From positions 124,001 through 188,000 of the forward strand of contig CAJXUN010000001.1 in assembly GCA_913061475.1 (NCBI GenBank): a stretch of DNA of 64,000 nt. The letters run 5' to 3'. This stretch comes from an uncultured Colwellia sp. GTDB lineage: Bacteria > Pseudomonadota > Gammaproteobacteria > Enterobacterales > Alteromonadaceae. Positions 8,803 through 17,278 of this stretch are shown in pieces. Position 1 is the stretch's first letter, and each line of letters opens with the position of its first letter. Below the pieces are notes generated by a model. That model worked only from the letters and a program-made list of their open reading frames with translations, was not told the DNA's origin and did not search any database. The translations under genes and the position numbers were made by a program.

Positions 8803-9666
8803 ATGTTAAACAATATACTTAGAATAGCGACGACAATCATTAGCGCCCTTATTGTGGTGTTAGGTGCACAAACGTTACTCACAGAAAAAATTTCATCCTG
8901 GGGCGGAACGTCAATGACCGTTTCTTTAATTATTCTGACCATAACAACGATGATGGCTTGGCGTTACCGTGCATCATATTTTAGCTTAGCAACTTATTTA
9001 TATAGCACGGTGTTAGTTGGGCGTTTATTCAGCACACTTCGGTTACCAGAAAATATGGTTGCAACAGGGGGCTCCGCATTAGACCCTTTGTTGTTGGGAG
9101 AAACTGGTCCAGGTGTTCCATATATAATGTACTTAAGCTATGCGCTAGTAACGCTGATTGTTGTGCAAGCAGTTTGCTTGATTTTAAAGAAAAAAAGCCT
9201 GTCTACTGTGAGTTCACATGATATTAGTCTGAATGATTGGGCCATAACATTTCTTCGTGTATATGTTGGCTTAATGTTCATTGCACATTACTCAGGTCAT
9301 GTATTGGCAGGACCTGAGCAGTTTCAAATATTTGCTAGCTACTTCGCCGGTGTAGGCTTCCATATTGGTGGACCAATGGTTGTACTAGCTGGTGTTATTG
9401 AAATAGCTGTGAGTATTGGGCTTGTGTTTGGCCTAATGACCCGACTTGCTGCCACGAGTGCGGTACTGTATTTGTATTTCGCTACGCTTTGGGGGGAACA
9501 CTTTTCAGCTGGTTATATTTGGGTTTTACCCAATGGCGGCTGGGAATTTTCAGCACTATGGATGATCGTTATTTTAGTATTTACCATAACGGGTGGCAGC
9601 AAAATATCAATCGATAATGTAATACAGGAAAAAGCGCCTAAATGGCTAAAATGGAGTTTCCAATAA
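8803..9666 (+). CDS. DoxX-family membrane protein
   Basis: A 287-residue integral membrane protein with about eight hydrophobic segments. The C-terminal half (from about residue 145, FLRVYVGLMFIAHYSGHVLAG through WMIVILVFTITGG) matches the DoxX family. The N-terminal half has four more segments of unknown type. DoxX proteins are linked to quinone, thiosulfate or redox-stress functions, but none can be assigned here. It is the last gene of the operon, 18 bases after the hydrolase gene. No clear terminator follows before the convergent pdsS gene. Confidence 0.75.
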   Translation: MLNNILRIATTIISALIVVLGAQTLLTEKISSWGGTSMTVSLIILTITTMMAWRYRASYFSLATYLYSTVLVGRLFSTLRLPENMVATGGSALDPLLLGETGPGVPYIMYLSYALVTLIVVQAVCLILKKKSLSTVSSHDISLNDWAITFLRVYVGLMFIAHYSGHVLAGPEQFQIFASYFAGVGFHIGGPMVVLAGVIEIAVSIGLVFGLMTRLAATSAVLYLYFATLWGEHFSAGYIWVLPNGGWEFSALWMIVILVFTITGGSKISIDNVIQEKAPKWLKWSFQ

Positions 9667-9844
9667 TACAGTTGCGCTTATATATTTTATAAGTTTTGCT
9701 CATAGAGAATATAGTTGCTGGAAGGGTTGCCGCTTTAATTAAAAGCCTTTTGTTTGACTATTTTAATGCTAAGTTGGAGATTTTAGTGTGATAAAATCTA
9801 ATGCAGTAGCACCCATAAAGAGCTAAGCTCGTTGGCTATCGGTG

Positions 9845-12106
9845 TTACTTAACCAAAGGTAATTTTATTATCACATCAACACCTTGTTGCGTTAGCTTGT
9901 TGACTGCTTTTATTGTCCCGCTATGGAACTGGCAAATTAGGCGCGCAATATATAAACCTAAGCCTAGGTGAGGTTGCTCGTTATTATGCTTTTGTCTGAT
10001 TGATACCATCGAATCAAACAGTTGCTCATTCATTTGTTCTGGCAATAGCGCACCGTTGTTGCTGATAGTCAGCGTGAGTTGTTGGTTATTAGTCGCGAAA
10101 TTTACCGCAACGGTATCATCATTTGAAAACTCAACCGCATTGGCGACAACTTTATCTAGCAGCTGAGCTATGTGCTCTGGCGAACCCAAGACATAATATC
10201 TCCCGATTGTTATGTCATTAAATGAAAAGTTCTTGTTTGGATAAATCAGCTGATAACCTTGCATACAGCCATTAACCACCAATCCGATATCGAAAGTGTT
10301 TTTGTCGGTGTTTTGCAATATTTGTTCTATTCGGGTGGCTTCATTCATATTGGTGAGGATTAAGCTCAAACGCTCAATGCCATGTTGAGCACGGGTTAGA
10401 TAAGGATTTTCATGTGTTATATCCGAGCTTAACTGCGAACTTTTTGCAGAGGTTAAATCGCTATTATTTGCTTTTGCTTTTGCTTCGCTCATACTTTGTT
10501 GCTGCATGGCTAGCGTTTCAAGCGATGTTCTCACAACGGCAATGGGGGTGCGTAATTCGTGTGATAAACGTGACGACATATTCTCTAAGTAATGATTATA
10601 CTGGCCAAGGCGATTAACAGCGGTGGAAAAGCTTCGTGATAAGTCGCCAATTTCATCGTTGGTGCTTGAGGTGTCAACATTGCCATTGATACGGCCGTGT
10701 TCGTCGATAGCCATTTCTGCTTGATTGCTTAGCGTTCTGATGCGATTTGAAATACGGGAAGCGAATAAGAAAAAGGCTAATGCGCCCAATAACATGATGG
10801 CCAAAATTGAACTAAAAAGTTTTTCCAGTGCTTGGTTACGTAAGGTACGTATACCATTTGTGGTTTCTTCAACAATCACCGCGCCCTTAACGTGGTCATC
10901 AATAAAGATAGGATAAGCTGCCGACAATACCACGGCTTGCTGATCGGTACTCAAGCGCCACTGTGACATAGGTTTACCCGCCAATGCACTTTCGATATGC
11001 TTACCGGTGAGGTTTTCAGAGTCGTAGAGTTGGTCAATAAAATTACGCGGCGGCTGAGTAATTATTCGGTCATAAAGCGGTTTAAGAATATTACTTTCAA
11101 CGGTATGCCAAGCGCTTAGAATAATATTGCTATCGCTGTTTTCGCTACGCTCATTGTTCAGGTTGACACGTTTATTCCAAACGCCACTCGCTTCTTTGAT
11201 ATTACCTGTAGTAGCCAATACTCTATGATGCTGATCAACCACCCAAATGCTGGAATTGGTATAACTCATACCTTTTACAATACGTTCAATTTCCGGCGAA
11301 GGAACTAAAATTGTACCTAAGGTTGCTGGCGAGCTTGGATCTGCCGAACCAATAGAAGCGTCAATTGTGCCTAAAGGGCTATCAACATCATGGACCGCAA
11401 AGGCAATATTGTCATTAAATTCAGTTAACGGAACACGTACTTCAACATTGTAACCTTGGGTGGTATCGCGCCAATGCCCTTGAATTTGGCGTGCAGGCAA
11501 GGGAATATTATCTTCAAGGTCAGTAATACGGTAGGCATCAATCCAACCAGTAGTTTTATTACTGAGTATAAAGCGACTAAAAACACCAGCGGGATTAATA
11601 AAGGCCAGTTCTACATGATCATTATTAGTAATGCTCCGGGCATTGCTATCACGGTAAATCACCTTATCGTCAATAACCGCGAAATATAAATATAAGTACT
11701 TACCATAGGTGCCAACGGCAGCGGTGAAGTTTACTGATAATTGTTCAGGGGATAACTTTTGATAAAGCTGATTGTTTTGTTGGTAAAAGTGCGCTTTATT
11801 GGCAAAGTCAGGCCAATCGTTATTTAAGCCATCGAGCTGAATAGGAGCAGACAAACCATAACTGTAAAGATCTTTACCTTTTTCAACACTAGGTAAGAAA
11901 CTGGCTTGGTTATTAAACAAGTTAGCACGTTCATGCATTGCGGTAGCAAGGGCTCTGGCGGTGCCGATAATGGTCTGCTCTTGGCCATATCTAAGGTATT
12001 TTTCCATTTCCCAAACATATTGATAGCCAAACCATGGAATGGTAAAGAGAAAACTCGATAATAAGAATAGCTTGCTTCTTAAGCCAAAACGCCACTTCAT
12101 TTTCAT
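9845..12106 (-). CDS. pdsS: Dedicated sortase system sensor histidine kinase
   Basis: A 753-residue sensor kinase of the 'proteobacterial dedicated sortase system' type. It has an N-terminal membrane helix (about residues 10-30) and a long periplasmic region. Within it, residues about 87-250 (LDGLNNDWPDF, YLYLYFAVIDDKVIYRDSN) resemble a CBM9/DOMON-like sugar-binding fold. A second membrane helix lies near 435-455, followed by HAMP, the phospho-accepting His in SHELRTP (about residue 516) and an ATPase domain ending LGLGLYIARLI. It lies 6 bases downstream of pdsR on the same strand. The usual partner sortase is not in the window. Confidence 0.85.
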   Translation of the reverse strand: MKMKWRFGLRSKLFLLSSFLFTIPWFGYQYVWEMEKYLRYGQEQTIIGTARALATAMHERANLFNNQASFLPSVEKGKDLYSYGLSAPIQLDGLNNDWPDFANKAHFYQQNNQLYQKLSPEQLSVNFTAAVGTYGKYLYLYFAVIDDKVIYRDSNARSITNNDHVELAFINPAGVFSRFILSNKTTGWIDAYRITDLEDNIPLPARQIQGHWRDTTQGYNVEVRVPLTEFNDNIAFAVHDVDSPLGTIDASIGSADPSSPATLGTILVPSPEIERIVKGMSYTNSSIWVVDQHHRVLATTGNIKEASGVWNKRVNLNNERSENSDSNIILSAWHTVESNILKPLYDRIITQPPRNFIDQLYDSENLTGKHIESALAGKPMSQWRLSTDQQAVVLSAAYPIFIDDHVKGAVIVEETTNGIRTLRNQALEKLFSSILAIMLLGALAFFLFASRISNRIRTLSNQAEMAIDEHGRINGNVDTSSTNDEIGDLSRSFSTAVNRLGQYNHYLENMSSRLSHELRTPIAVVRTSLETLAMQQQSMSEAKAKANNSDLTSAKSSQLSSDITHENPYLTRAQHGIERLSLILTNMNEATRIEQILQNTDKNTFDIGLVVNGCMQGYQLIYPNKNFSFNDITIGRYYVLGSPEHIAQLLDKVVANAVEFSNDDTVAVNFATNNQQLTLTISNNGALLPEQMNEQLFDSMVSIRQKHNNEQPHLGLGLYIARLICQFHSGTIKAVNKLTQQGVDVIIKLPLVK

Positions 12107-12112
12107 TACAAC

Positions 12113-12829
12113 TTAGTGCCCTTGTGTGATCGCTGCGGGACTTTGATTCCAGCGGTAACCCATGCCATAAACCGTTTCAATACAATTGAATTGTTTATCT
12201 AGATGGCTGAATTTTTTACGTATACGTTTGATATGTGAGGTAATGGTTGAATCATCTACGTATATTTTTGAATCTTGCATTAATTGACTACGATTTTTTA
12301 CATGGCCCGGATGTTTAGCTAATGCGTACAACATCCAAAATTCGGTAATTGTCAAGTCAACACTTTGCCCTTGCCATTCAATGCTCATACGTTGACTATC
12401 CACCGTTAACGGCCCAATAGTTAACATATGATCTGCTTGTTGAGGTTTACCTAGCGCGTCTTGGCGACGAAAAAGTGCCGCTATGCGAGCAGCCAAGTGC
12501 GGTAAACTAATATCTTTAGTTAAGTAGTCATCAGCGCCAATACGCAGGCCAGACACCGTATCAATTTCACTATCGCGAGCCGTTAAAAAAATAATAGGTA
12601 AGGTTGTCGACATGGTTCTTAGCCATTGGCATAACTCAAAACCGGCATCATATTCATGCTCTAAGCCAATATCTAAAATCGCTAAATTAGGTAAGCGAAG
12701 GTTAAATGCTTGCATAGCCGCTGCCTTATTACCGTACGTTTGCACTTGGTAGCCCTGTAAACGTAAAACATCAGCATAGTTTTCTCTGATGGCGGCATCA
12801 TCTTCGACAATAGCGATCCGTTTCGACAT
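12113..12829 (-). CDS. pdsR: Dedicated sortase system response regulator
   Basis: A 238-residue OmpR/PhoB-type regulator. The receiver domain has the acidic pair (VEDD, residues 8-11), the phospho-acceptor Asp in AILDIGL (about residue 53) and the conserved Lys in YLTKDIS. The C-terminal winged helix runs from about residue 135 to VYGMGYRW. The receiver sequence (DAAIRENYADVLRLQGYQVQ, FLTARDSEIDTVSGLRIGADD) is typical of the marine sortase-associated regulators. It is co-transcribed with pdsS and divergent from pdsO, so the 235-base gap likely holds its target promoter. Confidence 0.88.
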   Translation of the reverse strand: MSKRIAIVEDDAAIRENYADVLRLQGYQVQTYGNKAAAMQAFNLRLPNLAILDIGLEHEYDAGFELCQWLRTMSTTLPIIFLTARDSEIDTVSGLRIGADDYLTKDISLPHLAARIAALFRRQDALGKPQQADHMLTIGPLTVDSQRMSIEWQGQSVDLTITEFWMLYALAKHPGHVKNRSQLMQDSKIYVDDSTITSHIKRIRKKFSHLDKQFNCIETVYGMGYRWNQSPAAITQGH

Positions 12830-13064
12830 GGTTGTTGTTTATCCTTTTTGTAAATATGTGCTTGATAATATCGAATTAATGGCCGCTAAGCTGCTAATTA
12901 TTGTAATTGCCATAATGTTGCCACATTTGCTCAGCGAATTGCCATTTTTGCGGCCTTAAGTGGTCGTTTTCTTGCGGTTTAATAACATCATCTAAACAAA
13001 ACAGCGAATTAACCCATTAATTGGCAGCAATTTATCAGTAACAATTTTAACCAAAGGTATCATT

Positions 13065-13901
13065 ATGAATCATCAAGCTACGACAGTGAGAAAAATATTT
13101 TCGGCAAAAACATTGATACATGCCGCGTTAATTTCATCATTAGCGATCAACCCTGTATTTGCCAGTGCATATGACAAAGCAGTACAAGAAAAGCAAGAAA
13201 AAATTGAGCGAGCTGGATCAGCGCAACTAAAGGAAGAAATTGGTTTTGGTAGTGGCATGATTATCGGTGCAATTATTGGTGGGCCATTGGGAGCTTTTGT
13301 TGTTGGCTTAACCGGAAACTTCATCGCTAAAAATATTAATGCTAACGATGAAATTGAGCATTTATCCGCAGCCTACCAAAGTGAAAAGCACAGTAATGAA
13401 ACCTCACTGGCACGTTATCACACAAAAATTGAACAAGTAGAAGCAAGTTACCAAGATGAGTTATCAGCGTTAGAGCAAAAGTATCAAACGGCGAGTGTAT
13501 TACAAGCACAAAACCTATTAATGAGCTTACAGTTTTCTACCGGTTCAAGTGAAATTAAAGCTCACTATCAGGAACAAATTGCCAGTTTAGCACGCATTGT
13601 TAAGCAATCACCGCAACTGACATTAGATCTTTCTGGCTACACAGATAAACAAGGCAGCGATGAATTAAACCAAGCATTATCTTTAGCACGCATTAATGCC
13701 GTTAAAAATGCCCTTATTGATCAGGGCGTAATGGCTGAGCAAATTAGCTTATTTGCCTTTGGTGAGCAACAACCTGTCGTGGCATCAGTAGATAAAGAAG
13801 TCAGCTTTTATGATCGCCGAGTGGTGATTAAATTAAAAAACACCGCCTTAGCCACAGATAAAACTCAGCCACAACATCAACAAACAGCACAAAATTTCTA
13901 A
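13065..13901 (+). CDS. pdsO: Dedicated sortase system OmpA-family protein
   Basis: A 278-residue envelope protein. It has a signal peptide (cleavage near ...PVFA, about residue 34), then a Gly-rich hydrophobic segment (GFGSGMIIGAIIGGPLGAFV, about residues 61-80) and a coiled-coil-prone region. A C-terminal OmpA/MotB peptidoglycan-binding domain follows (LDLSGYTDKQGSDELNQALS ... FYDRRVVIKL). This architecture fits PdsO of the dedicated sortase system, which normally precedes the sortase target and sortase genes. AAAGG precedes the start. Downstream only a 36-codon frame and a terminator are found, so the sortase part is missing here. Confidence 0.82.
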   Translation: MNHQATTVRKIFSAKTLIHAALISSLAINPVFASAYDKAVQEKQEKIERAGSAQLKEEIGFGSGMIIGAIIGGPLGAFVVGLTGNFIAKNINANDEIEHLSAAYQSEKHSNETSLARYHTKIEQVEASYQDELSALEQKYQTASVLQAQNLLMSLQFSTGSSEIKAHYQEQIASLARIVKQSPQLTLDLSGYTDKQGSDELNQALSLARINAVKNALIDQGVMAEQISLFAFGEQQPVVASVDKEVSFYDRRVVIKLKNTALATDKTQPQHQQTAQNF

Positions 13902-13909
13902 GGAAAATA

Positions 13910-14020
13910 ATGATCTACTGTAGGTCAAATCACACTGCATTAACTGAAAATCTAAAAGGAGGTGTTATAAACCAACGTGCGGTCTATCGAGTTGTTGGTT
14001 TTCTAGCGAAAAATAAATAA
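13910..14020 (+). CDS. Candidate 36-aa ORF in the place of the sortase target gene
   Basis: ATG 13910 follows AAGGA by 5 bases and opens a 36-codon frame ending at 14020, only 8 bases after pdsO and just before its terminator. The peptide has a basic C-terminal half (NQRAVYRVVGFLAKNK). It matches nothing I recognise. It could be a real small gene, a remnant left by loss of the sortase target and sortase genes, or a chance frame. Confidence 0.3.
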   Translation: MIYCRSNHTALTENLKGGVINQRAVYRVVGFLAKNK

Positions 14021-14036
14021 GTAATAAAAAGTAGAA

Positions 14037-14066
14037 TAAAGCCAAGGCCTCTCGCCTTGGTTTTTC
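14037..14066 (+). terminator. Intrinsic terminator of the pdsO unit
   Basis: Stem CCAAGGC (14042-14048) pairs with GCCTTGG (14054-14060) around a CTCTC loop and is followed by a T run. Confidence 0.85.
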
Positions 14067-14174
14067 TTTATATACCTAACTTTAAAGGCTGAGTTGATCT
14101 GACTAAGCAGAGCTTATACCAAACAAAATAATGCTATACTGACGTTACTCATCTTTTATTGATAAGGGGAAATA

Positions 14175-14723
14175 ATGTCTATGATCACAGCGAACGAGGT
14201 ACTCAATTTTTGGTTTGATGAAATATCACCTGAAAAGTGGTGGTTTAAAGATTCAACCTTTGACCAAGAAATTAAGCATCGTTTTATCAACGTGCATAGC
14301 GCAGCCAATAAAGCTGAACTTTTTACCTGGCGTGAGACGCCACAAGGGCGCTTGGCAGAGATTATTGTCCTTGATCAATTCTCGCGTAATATCTTTCGCG
14401 ATATGCCTAAATCCTTTGCAAGTGATTCACTCGCCTTAGTGTTAGCGCAAGAAGCTATCGCGTTAGGCATTGATATGGAAGTGGCAGAAAATCAACGGAG
14501 CTTCTTTTACTTACCTTTTATGCATAGTGAATCACTTGTTATTCACCAACAAGCGTTAGCGCTATACGAAAAACTTGGCAATGCGAATAGCTTGGCGTTC
14601 GAAATAAAGCATCTAGAGATCATCAAAAAATTTGGCCGATACCCGCATCGCAATTCGATATTGGGCCGTTCATCAACGGTAGAAGAAGTTAGCTTTTTAC
14701 AACAACCAAATTCTTCATTTTAA
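14175..14723 (+). CDS. DUF924-family protein
   Basis: A 182-residue protein of the DUF924 family, an all-helical TPR-like fold of unknown function. The family hallmarks are present: VLNFWFDEISPEKWWFKD near the N-terminus, IIVLDQFSRNIFRD near residue 65, ENQRSFFYLPFMHSES near residue 111, and FGRYPHRNSILGRSST near the C-terminus. GGGGA lies 9 bases before the ATG. A second ATG two codons in (14181) is an alternative start. It is monocistronic, with a TATACT -10-like element at 14135-14140. Confidence 0.85.
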   Translation: MSMITANEVLNFWFDEISPEKWWFKDSTFDQEIKHRFINVHSAANKAELFTWRETPQGRLAEIIVLDQFSRNIFRDMPKSFASDSLALVLAQEAIALGIDMEVAENQRSFFYLPFMHSESLVIHQQALALYEKLGNANSLAFEIKHLEIIKKFGRYPHRNSILGRSSTVEEVSFLQQPNSSF

Positions 14724-14816
14724 TAAATCAATAATAAAGCGTTATTTTAACGAGCAAACCCTATCAGTTGTGCTAATAATTAACTACAAGAAAAATAATT
14801 CATTTAGGGATCAACC

Positions 14817-14975
14817 ATGAACAAATTAGTACTCATTATACTCGCGATATTATTGCCACCTGTTGCTGTTCTAATTAAGTGTGGTGTTGGTAAAGATTTA
14901 GTCATTAATATCATTTTATCGTTACTGTTTTTTATTCCTGGTGTATTACACGCTATATGGGTAGTAACAAAATAA
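14817..14975 (+). CDS. YqaE/Pmp3-family small membrane protein
   Basis: A 52-residue protein starting at ATG 14817, with AGGGA 6 bases upstream. It has two hydrophobic helices around a conserved LPPVAVLIKCGVGKDLVINI segment and ends FFIPGVLHAIWVVTK, the pattern of the Pmp3/YqaE (UPF0057) family. These proteolipids are linked to membrane potential and salt or cold stress. It lies alone between the DUF924 and VOC genes. Confidence 0.85.
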   Translation: MNKLVLIILAILLPPVAVLIKCGVGKDLVINIILSLLFFIPGVLHAIWVVTK

Positions 14976-15077
14976 AACTTAGGTAAAACTTTATTGGCAG
15001 TGAAACATGAGCAATACGGTATTGGAATTGCTATGACCAGGCAATTATTTTACTCAATAGATAATAGGGACATAATC

Positions 15078-15449
15078 ATGAAGTTAGGCTGTTTTTCAGT
15101 GAGTTTAGCAGTAAAAAATCTCGAAAAATCAAGAGACTTTTACCAAAACCTTGGCTTTACGGTTTTTGCCGGCGATTTATCCCACCATTATTTAATTATG
15201 AAAAATGGTGGGACTAATATTGGTCTTTTTCAGGGCATGTTTGAAGCAAATATACTGACGTTTAATCCAGGATGGGACCAAGAGGCGCAAGCGCTTGATG
15301 ATTTCACTGATGTTAGAGAATTAATGACCGAGTTTGAACAGCAAGGTGTTAAGGTGACACATAAAACCATTGCCGACGAGCAGGGACCGGGGAGCTTTTC
15401 GTTTTTAGACCCTGATGGCAATGCCATTCTTATTGACCAGCACCGTTAA
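15078..15449 (+). CDS. VOC-family (glyoxalase-like) protein
   Basis: A 123-residue vicinal-oxygen-chelate protein. It starts at the ATG at 15078, preceded by AGGGA, which gives the usual FSVSLAVKNLEKSRDFYQNLGF opening; a longer frame adds 28 unlikely residues. The C-terminal FSFLDPDGNAILIDQH is typical of the fold and supplies a possible metal ligand region. It is not related closely to the VOC gene at 5697. Substrate unknown. Confidence 0.82.
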   Translation: MKLGCFSVSLAVKNLEKSRDFYQNLGFTVFAGDLSHHYLIMKNGGTNIGLFQGMFEANILTFNPGWDQEAQALDDFTDVRELMTEFEQQGVKVTHKTIADEQGPGSFSFLDPDGNAILIDQHR

Positions 15450-15598
15450 TTTACTCTTTTATAGGCGCGGGTTCTCATTTTAATTTCTTCAGCCTTTGAG
15501 TGTTGCATTTGTGCAACGAGATAAAAATCTTTCTCTCCACGACAGATTAATACGTCGATGATAATGTTATTAAAATTCATTATCCCTAAGGAAATACT

Positions 15599-16114
15599 GT
15601 GAGAAAATTACTATTACTTGTTATACCGTTAAGCACAATGCTTGCTAGTTTTAATATTGTAGCCAGCGTGGAAAAAAGCTCGGAAGAGCTTAATCATAAA
15701 GCGGAAGTTGAACAGGTTTTTCATTCTTATATGAAAAAATATAATCATTTTATAAACCATCAAGAATTAATACAATCGCCGGTGCTTTATGCTGAACAAG
15801 TGATGTTAATTACTAACAATGGTAAACCAGCAACGTTGACCCCAGCTAGCATGAATAAAGGCGTCACCGGTTTTCTCACTGGCCTTAAAGCTAAGGGCGT
15901 CAAGCGAGTTGCATGGGAAAAAGTAGACATACAACTGCTAGCTAGTAATATCGCGTTGGCGAGTAATGTCGCGGTTCGATATTTAGCTAATGGTGAAGTT
16001 TATGATCGAGCGGGAGCGACATACTTTCTCAATAAGTCTCCAAAAGGCTGGGAAATATCTGCGTTTGCCCTGCATGCACCGGAAAATGTAGTTAACTTTT
16101 TGCCGAAAGGTTAA
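15599..16114 (+). CDS. Exported NTF2-like (SnoaL-type) protein of unknown function
   Basis: A 171-residue protein. The start is GTG, chosen because AAGGA lies 8 bases upstream and a signal peptide follows directly (cleavage near ...NIVAS, about residue 23). The mature part looks like an NTF2/SnoaL cone fold: a helix (EVEQVFHSYMKKYNHF), AEQVMLI strands and a C-terminal GWEISAFALHAP. It is probably periplasmic. No reaction can be assigned. Confidence 0.65.
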   Translation: MRKLLLLVIPLSTMLASFNIVASVEKSSEELNHKAEVEQVFHSYMKKYNHFINHQELIQSPVLYAEQVMLITNNGKPATLTPASMNKGVTGFLTGLKAKGVKRVAWEKVDIQLLASNIALASNVAVRYLANGEVYDRAGATYFLNKSPKGWEISAFALHAPENVVNFLPKG

Positions 16115-16121
16115 TTAACCT

Positions 16122-16141
16122 TTGATGTTGCATAACATCAA
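16122..16141. terminator. Hairpin after the NTF2-like gene
   Basis: TTGATGTT (16122-16129) and AACATCAA (16134-16141) form an 8-bp stem with a GCAT loop, 8 bases after the stop. No T tract follows, so it may be only a 3'-end hairpin. A second hairpin (TCAATAA 16159-16165, TTATTGA 16173-16179) lies just beyond. Confidence 0.35.
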
Positions 16142-16278
16142 GCAGCACGTCGAATAAATCAATAAGATTGAGTTATTGATGATATGTTTTAAGCCTTGTT
16201 ATTTGTTTTGCCGTATGAGTATTTAACTCGAGTTGAGGTTATTTAAATTGCTAACGCGGCAACACATCAACATCCCAA

Positions 16279-17151
16279 TTAAATAGCATTTCCGCTAATA
16301 AATTTCTCTTTCGCTCTTAGTGTACTTGTCAAAAATTTCATTAACACCTTAATACGCGGTATCTGTTTCAAATCAGGATGAGTCAACACCCAAATATTTT
16401 GATGTGGCATGGTAATGTCATGATCGATACGCTGCAATTTAGGCATCGAATCAGCAATATAGCACGCACCAAGTATCATACCTTGTCCATCTGCAGCGGC
16501 ATAGTGACGCAAAACTAGATCTTCAATTCTCAGGGCAACATCCGCTGTTGGATAAGGTGATTGCTCAATCCAGCTAGGTTTTATACTGTCATAGGTATTG
16601 GTGATCCAACGGTATTCATCGGCTGAGGTATTTACTAGATATGACTTGGCAGCGTAATAACTTAGCATAATGGGAAATAAACTATGACCGACTAAATGTT
16701 CAGCAGGTTGTTCAGATACCCTTATAACAATATCAGCTTCACAGCGATTTAAATCAGTGATTTGATATGAGGTTTGCACATTAAGTGAAATTTCTGGGTA
16801 TTGTTGTTGAAATTCGTGTAGTTCATGCCGCAGTAAGAATTGACCAATAGCCGGTGGGATTGACAAGTTAATGAGTCCGCTCAGATCTTTTTGATGAGCA
16901 CGTTTTGAACGATTGTCATTTATCGCTAATTGTTCAATTTTTTCTGCTGATTGTAATAAACTTTTTCCAAGTGGGGTTAGCGTATAACCTTTTGGACTTA
17001 AATCAAAAATGTCAGTGCCATACTTTTGATTAAGTGTCGCGAGACGACGAGATACCGTGCTGTGATTGAGTGCTAATTGTTGCGCAGCATTTCGTAATGT
17101 TTTCCCTCGATGCAGTGCTAAAATTAGCCGATAGTCGTCCCAATTTTCCAT
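16279..17151 (-). CDS. LysR-family transcriptional regulator
   Basis: A 290-residue LysR protein starting MENWDDYRLILALHRGKTLR. The winged HTH (about residues 16-35, NAAQQLALNHSTVSRRLATL) is followed by a substrate-binding-like effector domain. The N-terminus is of the type that often lacks an obvious divergent target. Here it lies downstream of dinG on the same strand with a 127-base gap. The regulated genes are not evident from the context. Confidence 0.88.
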   Translation of the reverse strand: MENWDDYRLILALHRGKTLRNAAQQLALNHSTVSRRLATLNQKYGTDIFDLSPKGYTLTPLGKSLLQSAEKIEQLAINDNRSKRAHQKDLSGLINLSIPPAIGQFLLRHELHEFQQQYPEISLNVQTSYQITDLNRCEADIVIRVSEQPAEHLVGHSLFPIMLSYYAAKSYLVNTSADEYRWITNTYDSIKPSWIEQSPYPTADVALRIEDLVLRHYAAADGQGMILGACYIADSMPKLQRIDHDITMPHQNIWVLTHPDLKQIPRIKVLMKFLTSTLRAKEKFISGNAI

Positions 17152-17278
17152 TTTACTACCTAGATAATGTTTATATGCTTTTTACTATCATAACGGGTCC
17201 TGTAACGTTTTGATAAGCTAAATTATTTACAAAATATTTCTGAAATTAAGCCCAGTTTAAACCATCTTTACGCGAATA

